A stretch of 52,611 bases of DNA from CAYRVX01 sp964642165. GTDB taxonomy: Bacteria; Planctomycetota; Phycisphaerae; SM23-33. The stretch covers positions 1 to 52,611 of the forward strand of contig CAZXOC010000011.1 in the NCBI GenBank assembly GCA_964642165.1, written 5' to 3'. The translations under genes and the position numbers were made by a program. Positions 1 through 10,200 of this stretch are shown here, in pieces (the first letter of the stretch is position 1; every line of letters starts with the position of its first letter). The notes under the pieces were generated by a model. It was not told the origin of the DNA. It did no database searches and saw only the letters and a list, made by a program, of their open reading frames with translations.

Positions 1-3000
1 GCTTCCGCGGCGGGCATGCCTTCGACGGCCGCCAGGGCGTCCACGACGGGCTGGTCTGCGAGGGGCGCGGAGTGCCCGAAGTTCCCCCGCACGAGCAGGA
101 AGTCGTCGCGGTCCACGCGGCGGTCGGCGTTGAAGTCCCCGTCCCCCCACCGGGCGTTGGATCCGCCGCAGTGGGTCTTGACGGTGAGGTAGTCGAGCCA
201 GTTGACGCAGCCGTCCCAATTGGCGTCTCCCAGCAGGACGGCGGAGAAGGGCCTGGCGAAGTCGCCGCCGGGCTCGCCGTCGGCGTCGCCGTCGAGCCGG
301 CAGCCGCAGACGTCCGTCAGCCGTTCGGAGATCGTCAGCTCGTACGTGTCCATGGGCAGCGACGCGTAGACCAGCGAGAGCGTCAAGGTCTCCGGATCGT
401 ACTTGAGCTTCTGGAGCGTCTGGGGGCCGCTCGCCTTGCCGATCAGCCCGAAGTGCTCCTCGTCCAGGTTGTCCTGGTCCAGCGGCTCGCTGAACTCGAT
501 GGTGCAGACGAGGTCCTCGCCCGGCGGCACGATGTCGCCCTTGCCCGGGACGCACGAACGCACCTGGAGGGGCCCGTGGAAGTCGACGTGGATCGTGTAG
601 TCCCCCCCCGCCGGGTGGTCGTCGAACTCGCAGGCGAACACGGCGACATGGTACTTCTCTCCGGGCGTCGGGGAGACGTGGATGCCGGCGGCCGGCTCGC
701 CGTCGGCGTCGCTGGCGACCTGCTTGCCGAGGAGTTGGCCGCCGGAATCGAAGAGCTGGAACTCCAGGCGGAAGGCCTGGTGCGGCTCGACGGTCAGCGC
801 GAGCGCCGCGAGCGGACCTTCGGGCGCGGCGAACGCGAAGTAATCCACCTCGGCGCGCCGGGGGTCGTCCTTGCCGTCCTTCAGATGGTCGCTCTCGCTG
901 CCGGAGCCCGAGGGCGAGATGGCGATGTCGCGGGCGGGGCCGGCCGAGGGCGCGTCGAGGGTCAGGGACACGTCGCCGGCGTCGTCACGCTGGGCGTCCT
1001 GGACGAGGAGGGTGTAGACGCCGCTGTCGTCGAGGGAGCAGGCGAGCGTTTCGGCCTCGCCGGCGGCGGCATTGGACAGGGCGACGAGCGTCCCGGTCCC
1101 GTCGTAGAGGGCCAGCAGCGGATCGACGCCGTGGTCGGCTGCGGCCGTGAAGGTGGCCATCCCGCCGGCACGGCTGGCGAAGCGCCACGCGGCGCGGTCG
1201 TCGGGTTTGACCAGGCGCAGCGACACGTCGCGGTCGCCGGCGAGGTTGAGCGGCCCGTAGGCATCCGGCGGCGGCGCGGTGGCCGGCACGTCGTAGAGCT
1301 CGAAGGCGACGTCGAGGTCGTATTCGCCGCCGGTCTTGCGTGCCCCGCCGGCGCCGACGACGTACGTGGCGCCGGGCGTGACGGACGCCAGTGCGATGGC
1401 GGCGTTCTCGCCCGGCTTGTCGGGCGAGTCGTCGGCGAGCAGGCCCCCCGCCTCGTCGTAGAGCCGCAGGCGCGGGCAGAGCTCCGTGTCGTCCGGGTCC
1501 ATCGTCACGGTGACGGACGTCGCGCGAAGCGGGACGACGACGCTGTAGAAGTCCTGCGCCGGCATGGGGCGGATCATGCCGTCGTCGACGCCGCCGATCC
1601 CCTTGTCCGGGTCGATCGGGATCGGCAAGACGGGGAAGGGCTGCACGTCGATGTCGAGCGTGAGATCGCCCGTGCCGCTGCGGGACTGGGCGGCGCCGTA
1701 GAGGTAGTAGACGTCCTCGGCGTCGGCCGGCCAGGACACGTGGGCCGCCGCGCCCGCCTCGGCCAGGGCCCAGGCCAGCCGCCTGCCCGCCGCGTCGTAG
1801 AGCCCGAGCACCGGCACAACGCCGCTGCCGGTCAGGTCGAAGAGCATGGGCCCCGCGGCCTTGGGCTGGATCGCCACGATCAGCTCGGGGTCGCCCGGCG
1901 AGATGGCGGCGTCGATCGAGTCGTCGCCCAACTGGTTGGGCTTGGGCCAGCCGAGATCGACGTCCGCGGGGTCGATCTGTTCCGGCAGGAGCGTGCCGAA
2001 CGCGGCGTCGATGTCGAAGCCGCCGATGCCGCCGTCCAGGCGACCGGAAGTGACCGCGAGATCGTACGTGTGGTCGGGCTCGAGGCCGCTGACCGTCAGG
2101 ACCAGGTCCTCGCCGGGGCCGGCGAGCGGGAAGACGGAGACGTTCTCGCCCGTGTCGTGGTCGAAGAGCCCGGCCTGGAGGCGGAGCTTGTCGGCGACGT
2201 CGTGGAGCGTGACCTCGAGCGTGCCGTCGGCGGTTTCGGGCGAGGTCAGGCGGAAGTAGTCGATGTCGGCCTCGGGGTCGATCAGCAGGCCGGCGGCCTC
2301 ACCGTGACCGTCGCCGTCGATGGGCACGGTGGCCTCGTAGTTCGTCCCGGCCAGGTCGATCGTCCAGGCGGCCGAGCCCGTCGTGCCGTCCTTGCCGGCG
2401 ACGACGAGGTAGTACTTCGTGTCCCTGTCGATGCCCACCGTGACGGAGGCGGTGCCGGAATCGGTGAGGTTGGCGTCGCAGTCGAGGCGGGTACCCGTGT
2501 CGGCGTCGTAGACGCCGAGCAGGGGGATGAGGCCGGCGCCGCCGGTCGCGGTGAAGACGGCGTCCGGCGCGTCCACGTCGCCGGCGAAGTACCAGCCCGC
2601 CCACGTGTCGGACACGTCGAGCGTGGCCCCGCCGGCGGCGTCGCCGTCGAGGTTGGGAATGCCGGGATACGTCACGGGCAGCGCGGGAAGCTCGTAGGGC
2701 ACGATCTGCTCGAACGCCACGGAGACGTCGTAGTCGCCGGCCGTGGCGTAGTCCCGCGCCAGGACCGACAGGTAGTACGTCGTGCCGGGCGCCAGGTCGG
2801 CAGCGCCGATCTCCTCGTCCTCGCCGGGGCCGCCGACGAAGGCTCGGGCGATCTCGTTGCCGGCGGCGTCGAGCAGGACGGCGGCGGCGGCGAGCGTGCC
2901 GGCCGGGCTGACGGTTACGCGCACTTGCCCCGTGGCGTCCGCCGGGGCGGTGAAGCGGAAGAAGTCCGTGTCGCCGTCGCCGATGTCGTCCAGCCCGACG

Positions 3001-6000
3001 CGCTGCCCGGTACCGGTGCCGTTGTCGATGGGGATGTTCAGCGCCGGCGAGCCCTGCGGGGCGGTGATGAGGATCTCAACGTCGCCCATGTTGGCGTGGT
3101 CGTCGTCGGCGACGGCCACGATGTACCGCGTGAACTCGCTCAGGTCGAGCGTCAGCTCGGCGCTCGTCCCGCCGCCGGAATTGTCATCGAAGCCGAGCTG
3201 CTCGCCGCTGGTCGCGTCGTAGACGGCCAGGACGGGGTCCACCGCGCCGGTGAGGCGGTTGACCCGGAGGGTATAGCTGCCCGTCCACGCGAAGTCGCCG
3301 GCGAAGAGGGAGCTGTCGACATCGCCGGGGTAGGTGATCTTGGCCTCGGAGGACACCTGGGTGTCGTGGCTGACGCCATCGTAGTGGAAGCAGGCGAAGC
3401 CCTCGGCCGCGGTCATCGTGGCGGGCAGGGACGTGTCGAAGTCGATCGACAGGTCGACGCCGCCCGCCCCGCCCTGGTAGGCCAGCGAGGCGACCGCCAG
3501 GACGTACCGGTGAGACGGCGCGACGGCGTCGAACGTCAGCTCGGCCTCGCCGCCCGGGGAGCTCGCGAAGGCGCTGTCGAGGAACTGGCCGGTCGCGTCG
3601 TCGAACAGGTACATCATGCCGGCCAGATCGTCCGGCGCGTCGGTCAGCGCGATCGTGACGGTCCCGCGGGCCGACGCGGGGGACTCGAAGTCGAAGTAGT
3701 CCAGGTCGCCCGCCGGGGAGATGGTGGCGGCGGCGCTGCCGTGGCCGTCGGGGCCGATGTCCACCGGCGCGCAGCGCGGGTTGTCGAGGTCCATGCTCAG
3801 GTTGAGGCCGCCGGCGGCGCCGTCCTTGGTGGACGCCAGGAAGTAGTATCTCTTGTGGGCGTCGATCGGCGCGTCGAGGGACACGGCGCTCGAGTCGCCC
3901 GCGTTGACGTCCCAGGCCAGGCGCTCGCCGGTATCGGCGTCGTAGAGGCCGACGATCGGCTTGACGCCGCCGGTGCCGGTGGCGGCGAACGTGGCCGAGG
4001 TGTCGAACGGGTCGCTGGCGAAGAGCCAGCCCACCCAGTCCCCCTCGCCCGCCACGGGCAGCGTGGCGGCCCAGTCGCCCTGGCGGCTCGGCGCGGCGAT
4101 GTAGTTGTAGTCGCCGGGGAACTCGTCGGGCACGATCAGGTCGAAGTCGACCTTCAACTCGTAGAGGCCGGTGGCATAGAAGCTGCGATCGCTGACGGAG
4201 ATGTCGAACACGTCGCCCGGGGCTGCGTCGGTGAGCGCCACGGAGCCGCCCGTTCCGACGGCCTCGGGCACGTCGTCGCCGTCGTCGCGCCAGATCTGGA
4301 CGAGCGGGCGCAGGTCGCCGCCGGTCACCTCGGCGTGCACCCGCAGCGTGCCGTTCGTCCCGGCCGGGGCCGTCACGCGGAAGAAATCCGTGTCGGCGGG
4401 CGGGCCGATGTCCCTGACCTGCGAACCGTTGCCGGCCTCGTCGAGGGGGATGCTCCAGGACGTGTTGGTCCCGCTGCCGACGACGGCGGCGTCGATGCTG
4501 CCGCCGGAGTCCTCCTCGGTGTCCCACACCTCGAGCAGGTACGTGTTGTACCACCCGTCGTTGGCGAAGAGGGCGCCCGCCTGGTCGCCAGGGCCCGAAT
4601 CGCCGTCCACGTGGATCATCTCGCCCGTCGGGTAGTCGTAGACGGCCAGGGCGGGGTTGACGCCGGAGCCGGTGTCCTCCGTGACGATCGCGAACAGCCC
4701 GTCGAGCTGGTCCTCGGCGAAGACCAACGTGCTGTGATGGCCCGGGCCGCGAAGCTGGAACGTGTGGTGATAGTCGCTGTCGTACGGCAGGTTGCGGTAG
4801 GCGAAGGCGGTGACGGGGTTGGTCGCGGCCCACACGGCGACGTCGTCGATGTACCAGCCCTCGTAGCCCCCGCCGAGGCCCGGGGCCACGGCGTCGAAGA
4901 GGAACCTCAGGCGGACCTGCTTGCCGGCCAGGTCCGACAGGTCGGCCACGGCCTCGTACCACTGGCCGCCGGTGTCGCCGCCGCCGGCGCCCAGCGCGCC
5001 GCCCTTCGCCATCACGGTGTGCCACGTGCCCGTCTCGACGTCGCGGGCCTCGACCAGGAGCACGTCGCTGTCGGCGCCGCCGCGGACGTCCGCGTAGTGG
5101 CTCAGCGTCAGGACCGCCGGCTCGTCGGGCAGGGAGATGGTCTTGGTCTGGAAGTAGCCGCTCGTGTTCGTGATCGGCAGGTGCGGCGACGGCTGCTCGA
5201 TCCCGTAGTACATGCAGTAGGAGCTGGAGTGGCCCGCGTCTCCGCTCCGCAGCACGGAGCGGTGCCACAGCCCGTTCTCCGGCGCCCAGGGCGTATCGTT
5301 GACGATCTCCAACCCGCCGTCGCCGTGCTCGAAATCGGCCGAGAAGATCCGCACGCCGTAGTTGGCGCGGGCGTAGTCCAGGCCGAGCCCCAGCGAGGCG
5401 TTGTTGGTCTCGTCGGACTCAAAGACGTGACCGTTGGAGTCTACGATCATGCCGAGGTAGTAGGTGCCGTCGCCGCCGAAGGGATCGGCCTCGGGCACCG
5501 CCAGGTCGATGACCTCGCCGTGGGTGTCTCCCGAGGGGATCGAGCCCATGACCGCGAAGTCGAGATACGTGTCGGCGGCGTCGATGACGGCGTCCTCGGA
5601 GAGGTAGAACTTGACGACGAAGCTGCCCGAGTCCTCCGTGCCGTCGTTGAGGACGTGGAAGGTGGCGCGGATGTCACCGAAGTTGAGGATGCCCCGGCTC
5701 AGCTCGAACGAGCCGCCCTGGAGGTCCGGCTCGCCGTAGATGGCGACGCGCTCGTAGTCCCGCCCCCGGGCGACGCTGCTGTTGTTGCTCTCCACGCCTT
5801 CGGCCACGTCGCCGTCGGCGTCCGCGATCATCCCCACGTAGCAGAAGCCGCTGCTGTCGAACCCGCCGGGCGCGCTCGCCGGCAGGGAGAGGCCCTCGCC
5901 GCCGCCGTGGCTCGCGCCGGCCCCCAGCGCCGGGACGCTCGCCGTGCCGAGGTAGTGATCGGTCGCGTCGATGGTCTCGTCGGCCGACAGGTAGAACTTC

Positions 6001-6956
6001 ACGTCCGACGCCCCGGCCGCCTCCGTGCCGAAGTTCGTCACCTCGTACTCGTACGTGAAGCTGTCCCCCCAGGTCATCGTCCCCGGCTCGACGTCCGTGG
6101 ACGTGCCGACCAGGTCGCTCGACTCCCAGGCCGGGCGGAAGAAGTACCCGCCGATGACGCCCCATTGGGTCTGCGCGCCTAGCGGCTGCCAGTCGAACCA
6201 CTGTATGCCCGCCTGGCCGCCGATCATCGTATAGCACCCGTACTGGTTGCCGGGAACCGTCCGGTAGCCGACCACGGGCACGAAGTACGTGTATTGGGAC
6301 AGGATCAACGGGAAGCCCAGGTCCAGGGGGTTGGCGTACCCGTCGGGGTCGATGCAGAGGATCATCGGCCGCCCGGCGTCGATCTCCCCCACCAGCTCCG
6401 CCCACGCCAGATCCTCCCACGGCTCGTACCACGCGTGCGTGCTCTCGTACCCGCAGTGGGCGCCGTACTGGATCAGCCCGGGAGCCACCGACGTATGCTG
6501 TGTCGCGCCGTGCGTGTTCATCTCGGCGGTGATCGAAGTCCCGAGGAAGTCGGCGATGCAGTCGTCGGGGTGGGTGGCCTCCCAGTCGATGGCTGACTGG
6601 TCCGGAAAGGGGAGGAACGCCCCGTAGTCGTCCAAGCTCAAGTAGTACACGTAATCGGGGATGTGCCCCGTGCCGGGATTGCCGGGGTTTGTCCGGGTGC
6701 CGTCGCCGTCGCCGGGGCTGGCGATCGCCTCCTTGACCTCGTCCGTCAGCGTGGCGGCGTCCCCGGGGAGGTAATCGGGATACCCCATCCGGTCCCAGTA
6801 GCCCAGGACCATCGCCGCGGCCGTCGGGGCCGAGCCGTGGAACCACGGGTACTGCGGCACCCCGCCGATCACGCTGCTGTCGAGAAGCAGACGGGCCTCC
6901 AGGGGCTCGAGCACACACGGGGCACGAGAAGATGCCTCCGGCTGGCGATCGCGCAT
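1..6956 (-). CDS. Giant exported LEPR-type protein with degenerate C39-like domain, CARDB, PPC-like repeats and dockerin (C-terminus beyond window)
   Basis: The frame is open from the ATG at 6956 to the left edge without a stop (2,318 codons seen). I checked frame at about 5279, 2519 and 239. The start is set by AAGGAGGG five bases upstream (6962-6969). Domains in order: LEPR-like motif LEPLEARLLLDSS (residues 16-28); C39-peptidase-like fold (about 33-245); two CARDB-like domains (DNA 5380-6130); a jelly-roll ending GWYIDD (about 4835-5355); twelve PPC-like beta-sandwiches (about 580-4810); an SbsA/Big_5-like Ig domain (about 240-575); a two-loop dockerin-like repeat (about 75-240). In the C39-like domain the usual Cys is Ser42 (GSAPTAAAM) and the usual His is Tyr224 (YFVPVVGY), so proteolysis is unlikely. 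Probably a non-enzymatic surface or scaffold protein. It lies 284 bases downstream of the larger giant gene on the same strand. Domain names come from recalled family patterns. Confidence 0.85.
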   Translation of the reverse strand, partial: MRDRQPEASSRAPCVLEPLEARLLLDSSVIGGVPQYPWFHGSAPTAAAMVLGYWDRMGYPDYLPGDAATLTDEVKEAIASPGDGDGTRTNPGNPGTGHIPDYVYYLSLDDYGAFLPFPDQSAIDWEATHPDDCIADFLGTSITAEMNTHGATQHTSVAPGLIQYGAHCGYESTHAWYEPWEDLAWAELVGEIDAGRPMILCIDPDGYANPLDLGFPLILSQYTYFVPVVGYRTVPGNQYGCYTMIGGQAGIQWFDWQPLGAQTQWGVIGGYFFRPAWESSDLVGTSTDVEPGTMTWGDSFTYEYEVTNFGTEAAGASDVKFYLSADETIDATDHYLGTASVPALGAGASHGGGEGLSLPASAPGGFDSSGFCYVGMIADADGDVAEGVESNNSSVARGRDYERVAIYGEPDLQGGSFELSRGILNFGDIRATFHVLNDGTEDSGSFVVKFYLSEDAVIDAADTYLDFAVMGSIPSGDTHGEVIDLAVPEADPFGGDGTYYLGMIVDSNGHVFESDETNNASLGLGLDYARANYGVRIFSADFEHGDGGLEIVNDTPWAPENGLWHRSVLRSGDAGHSSSYCMYYGIEQPSPHLPITNTSGYFQTKTISLPDEPAVLTLSHYADVRGGADSDVLLVEARDVETGTWHTVMAKGGALGAGGGDTGGQWYEAVADLSDLAGKQVRLRFLFDAVAPGLGGGYEGWYIDDVAVWAATNPVTAFAYRNLPYDSDYHHTFQLRGPGHHSTLVFAEDQLDGLFAIVTEDTGSGVNPALAVYDYPTGEMIHVDGDSGPGDQAGALFANDGWYNTYLLEVWDTEEDSGGSIDAAVVGSGTNTSWSIPLDEAGNGSQVRDIGPPADTDFFRVTAPAGTNGTLRVHAEVTGGDLRPLVQIWRDDGDDVPEAVGTGGSVALTDAAPGDVFDISVSDRSFYATGLYELKVDFDLIVPDEFPGDYNYIAAPSRQGDWAATLPVAGEGDWVGWLFASDPFDTSATFAATGTGGVKPIVGLYDADTGERLAWDVNAGDSSAVSLDAPIDAHKRYYFLASTKDGAAGGLNLSMDLDNPRCAPVDIGPDGHGSAAATISPAGDLDYFDFESPASARGTVTIALTDAPDDLAGMMYLFDDATGQFLDSAFASSPGGEAELTFDAVAPSHRYVLAVASLAYQGGAGGVDLSIDFDTSLPATMTAAEGFACFHYDGVSHDTQVSSEAKITYPGDVDSSLFAGDFAWTGSYTLRVNRLTGAVDPVLAVYDATSGEQLGFDDNSGGGTSAELTLDLSEFTRYIVAVADDDHANMGDVEILITAPQGSPALNIPIDNGTGTGQRVGLDDIGDGDTDFFRFTAPADATGQVRVTVSPAGTLAAAAVLLDAAGNEIARAFVGGPGEDEEIGAADLAPGTTYYLSVLARDYATAGDYDVSVAFEQIVPYELPALPVTYPGIPNLDGDAAGGATLDVSDTWAGWYFAGDVDAPDAVFTATGGAGLIPLLGVYDADTGTRLDCDANLTDSGTASVTVGIDRDTKYYLVVAGKDGTTGSAAWTIDLAGTNYEATVPIDGDGHGEAAGLLIDPEADIDYFRLTSPETADGTLEVTLHDVADKLRLQAGLFDHDTGENVSVFPLAGPGEDLVLTVSGLEPDHTYDLAVTSGRLDGGIGGFDIDAAFGTLLPEQIDPADVDLGWPKPNQLGDDSIDAAISPGDPELIVAIQPKAAGPMLFDLTGSGVVPVLGLYDAAGRRLAWALAEAGAAAHVSWPADAEDVYYLYGAAQSRSGTGDLTLDIDVQPFPVLPIPIDPDKGIGGVDDGMIRPMPAQDFYSVVVPLRATSVTVTMDPDDTELCPRLRLYDEAGGLLADDSPDKPGENAAIALASVTPGATYVVGAGGARKTGGEYDLDVAFELYDVPATAPPPDAYGPLNLAGDRDVSLRLVKPDDRAAWRFASRAGGMATFTAAADHGVDPLLALYDGTGTLVALSNAAAGEAETLACSLDDSGVYTLLVQDAQRDDAGDVSLTLDAPSAGPARDIAISPSGSGSESDHLKDGKDDPRRAEVDYFAFAAPEGPLAALALTVEPHQAFRLEFQLFDSGGQLLGKQVASDADGEPAAGIHVSPTPGEKYHVAVFACEFDDHPAGGDYTIHVDFHGPLQVRSCVPGKGDIVPPGEDLVCTIEFSEPLDQDNLDEEHFGLIGKASGPQTLQKLKYDPETLTLSLVYASLPMDTYELTISERLTDVCGCRLDGDADGEPGGDFARPFSAVLLGDANWDGCVNWLDYLTVKTHCGGSNARWGDGDFNADRRVDRDDFLLVRGNFGHSAPLADQPVVDALAAVEGMPAAE
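75..240 (-). other. Dockerin-like calcium-binding repeat pair in the first giant protein
   Basis: The translation shows GDANWDGCVNWLDYL followed about 30 residues later by GDFNADRRVDRDDFLLVRGNFG. These are two Asp/Asn-rich loops each followed by a short helix, as in type I dockerins. A dockerin would bind a cohesin partner; none is seen in this window. Confidence 0.75.
580..4810 (-). repeat. Six tandem copies of a two-domain PPC-like unit (about 700-720 bp each)
   Basis: Twelve beta-sandwich domains alternate between two types. Type A carries a motif like GVKPIVGLYDADTGERL; the six occurrences lie near 4640, 3945, 3225, 2505, 1805 and 1110. Type B carries a motif like DLDYFDFESPA or DTDFFRFTAPA. 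The A-B pair therefore recurs six times with a period of about 700-720 bp. The domains resemble bacterial pre-peptidase C-terminal (PPC) domains, which often act as secretion or binding modules. Confidence 0.75.
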
Positions 6957-7240
6957 GACTGCCCTCCTTGCAACCTGACTACGTCGAAGCGCACGGACAG
7001 GGACAAGACGGACGCTGCCGCGCCAGCGCGGCTCCCACACAATCCGTCGCGCCCGGATGTCGTATCCATACCAGGATACTACACAATGTCGAATCCGCCA
7101 AGGTGGGATATGGCTCGATCACGGCCCGCTCGGCAAGACCGGCAGCGGCCTCGCCGGCGTGCATCCGGGCTGCGCCATCGCCGAGGTCCGCTGCCGACCG
7201 CGCGGTCCCCGGCACGCGATCCGTCGTGCATCGGCGGGCG
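6957..7240. promoter_or_regulatory. Intergenic region between the two giant genes, with a weak promoter candidate
   Basis: No gene is seen in these 284 bases. On the minus strand TCGACA (7087-7092) lies 16 bases upstream of TATGGA (7065-7070). This is a fair -35 and a weak -10, placed about 110 bases before the start at 6956. A 12-base palindrome GACCGCGCGGTC sits at 7196-7207. No convincing intrinsic terminator was found, so the downstream gene could also be read through from the upstream one. Confidence 0.3.
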
Positions 7241-10200
7241 TTATCGATCGCTCCGTCGGAGCGCTTCGAGCCTCGACCTGCCCAGCACGTCGAGCATGTC
7301 CTCCGCCAGCGAGGCCCGCAGGCGGACCGTGCGACGGGCCAGCGATCGCACGCTCGCCGGCTGAAGCACGCAGATGGGGTCCCTGTCGAACCCGCGCAGC
7401 CCGCGCCGGGCCGGCGTTAGGGGAAGCGCGGCGGGCATCGGCCGCCGCGGGGCGATCCGGCGGGCCGGGGCCGTTCGCATGCCCTGGTCCCGCTGGACAG
7501 CGGCCGGGTCGACCGGCGTCGCCGCCGCCGGCGCCGCTCCGGCAGGCGCCGCCAGCACGTCCGCCGGCTGGCCCTCGGGCNNNNNNNNNNNNNNNNNNNN
7601 NNNNNNNNNNNNNNNNNNNNNNNNNNNNNNNNNNNNNNNNNNNNNNNNNNNNNNNNNNNNNNNNNNNNNNNNNNNNNNNNGGGGCCTCCGCGGCCGGCTC
7701 ATCCACCGGCACCGGGGCCTCCTGGAAGTTCAGCATCCTGCCGAAGTTCCTCTTGGTCGCCATGTAGTCCAGGTAGTCGACGGCGCCGTCGTGGTTGGAA
7801 TCGCCGTGGAGCCAGGTAGCCTCGGGCATGCCGAAGCCGGCGCGGAGGCCCAGGAAGTCGTCCCGGCCCACGCTGCCGTCGGCGTTGACGTCCCCGGCCA
7901 TCGCCACCACCACCAGGGACTGGTAGTCGTCGCCGCCCGTGCCGTCCTGGTTGCCGTCCAGCGCCCGTGCGTAGGCGTCGTCGATGCCGTCACCCGCCAG
8001 GTACGCCGTGTAGAGGCCCTCGCCGAGCAGCAGCTCCGCCAGGTCCCACCGGGCCGTGAACGTCTCGCCGTCGTAGGTGAGGTCGCCCTCGGTCAGGTCG
8101 GACAGGTCCGCGGGCTCGCCGGTCGAGTTGTTGTAGATCGACAGGTCCTCGTAATCGAGGCTCTCGCCGACGTCGTCGCTGAAGATGAAGGCAATCGACG
8201 TCAGCTCGTACGGGGTGGGCGCGCCGTCGTTGCGCACGACGCCCAGGACGGCCGGCGGCCCGACGTGCACCGTGACGCCCTGCGTGGCCTCGCCGCCGTC
8301 GTGATCGATCACGGTGACCGTCACGCTGTACACGCCGGCCTCGCCGAAGAAGTGATCCGTCTCGTAGACATACCGCTGCCGCTCGGCCGGGTCCAGGATC
8401 GCCTCCAGCAGCAGCGGAACGGTGATCCCGTCGCCGAAGTCGATCGTGGCATGGAGCGGATCGCCGGGGAAGTCCGACGTCTCGCCCGAGAAGCTCACCG
8501 CCTCGCCGTAGTTGCCGGTCTCCGGCCCCGCCAGCAGCAGCTCCGGCCAGACGTTGCTCACCGTGACGGTGAAGTCGAACGTGTCCGACCCCGTGTCGTC
8601 GTCGGTCAGCGTGACGGTGACGGTGTAGATGCCGTCGTCGGCGTACTCGTGCGAGCCGTCGAACGAGCCGAGTGTCGGCGAGCCGGGCCCGCCGGGCGTG
8701 TCGATCGTCGCGTCGTCGGCGTCGGGCGTCGTGGCGTCGCCCCAGTCGACGTGGTACGTGAACGTCTCGCCGTCGCCGAAGCCGGCGTCCTGGAACGTCG
8801 CGATGTTCTCCAGGGTCAGCACGTCGCCTTCCTCGGTCGCCTGGTCGGCCGTCGTCGTAACGAAGGTCGGGGCGACGTTCGCCGCCGTGATCGTCACCTG
8901 CCCGCTGCCGGAGCCGCCGTCCTTGTCCGTGACCGTCACCTCGACGGCGTAGGCCCCGTCGTCCTGCGGCCTGAAGTCGAGGTGCCGTCCCGTCCCGTCG
9001 GGGATGACCTGCCCGTTGCTCGCCGTCACGTGCCACAGGTAGGTGAACACGTTGTCCTCTTCCCCGGCCGGGTCGTCGTACATCACGGTCAGGTGGACCA
9101 GGTCGCCCTCGCTGACGATCTGGTCCTCGCCGGCGGTGACGTTCTCCGGCGCGACGTTCGTCACCTTGACCGCCATCGTGTCGATGGTCACGCCGCCGTC
9201 GTCGTCGGTGACGGTGAGGGTCACCGTGTACGTGTCGCCGACGTCGGGGTTGTCCTCGAAAACGTGCGCCGCGTCCGCTCCCTTGACGGGGCTGGAGCCG
9301 TCGCCGAAGTCCCACGAGAACGACAGCAGGTCGTCGCCGGGATCCGTCGCCGCGGCGTGGAACTGGGCCTCCTGGCCCTCGTACAACTCGGCCGTGCCCG
9401 TCAGCAGTGTGATGGTCGGCGCGACGTTGTGGATCGTCACCGTCGTGGTCTTGACGACCGTGTCGCTGTCGTCGTCCACGACCGTCACGGTGACGGTGTA
9501 GGGGCCGTCGTCGTCGTAGACGTGCGACAGCGTGGCCGTGGCCACCCGGTCGGGATCGACCGGGTCGAGCGTCACGGGGAAGCTCCCGGCCGGCGTGTCG
9601 TCGCCGTAGTCCACCTCGAACGACCAGAGGCCGAGGGTCTCCTGAAGCGACCCGGCGAGGTCGGTGACCCGGACGTCGACGGTGGCCGCGGCGCCTTCGT
9701 CGGCGGCGTGCGGCGTAAGCTGGACCAGCGGCAGCGCGCCGCTGACCGTCACCACGAACGAGTCGGAGGCGCCCTCGCCCTCGGCGAACTCCTCGTTCGT
9801 CACGAAGACCTCGACGGTGTACTCGCCCTCGTCGGTGTACGGGTGCGACAGCTCCACGGTCCGCGTGGACTGCGTCTGCGTCACCGGCGCCGTGCCGTCG
9901 CCGTAGTCGATGGTCACGGTCCAGCTATCCCACCCGGGGTCGCTGATCGTCAGCGTGCGGGTCAGCGTGTCGCCCTCGGGGATGGTCTCGTCGCCCTTGG
10001 CGTCGATGGTCGGCGCCACGTCGTCCGCGCGGACCTGCGTGCTGTCGGAGAAGACGATCGGGTCGATGTCCGACGCGATCGTCGCCGTCAGCGTGACCGT
10101 GTACGTGCCGCTCTTGGTCGGCCGGCCCTCGCGCGGGAAGAACGAGAAGCTCGTCGTCCCCTGCCCGCTCGCGCCGTCGTAGCCGTCGCCCTCGACGGAC

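Noticed and set aside
72..6182. Long plus-strand open frame of about 2,036 codons
   Set aside because: It is antisense to the LEPR/PPC/dockerin gene. Its product is a low-complexity Val/Gly/Arg/Asp-rich sequence without domains, as expected from GC-rich codon bias.
7119..7240. Extension of the giant protein to a stop at 7119
   Set aside because: This frame results from reading through 100 N. The Arg/Gly/Pro-rich tail has no protein-like character, while the alternative frame ending at 7241 does.
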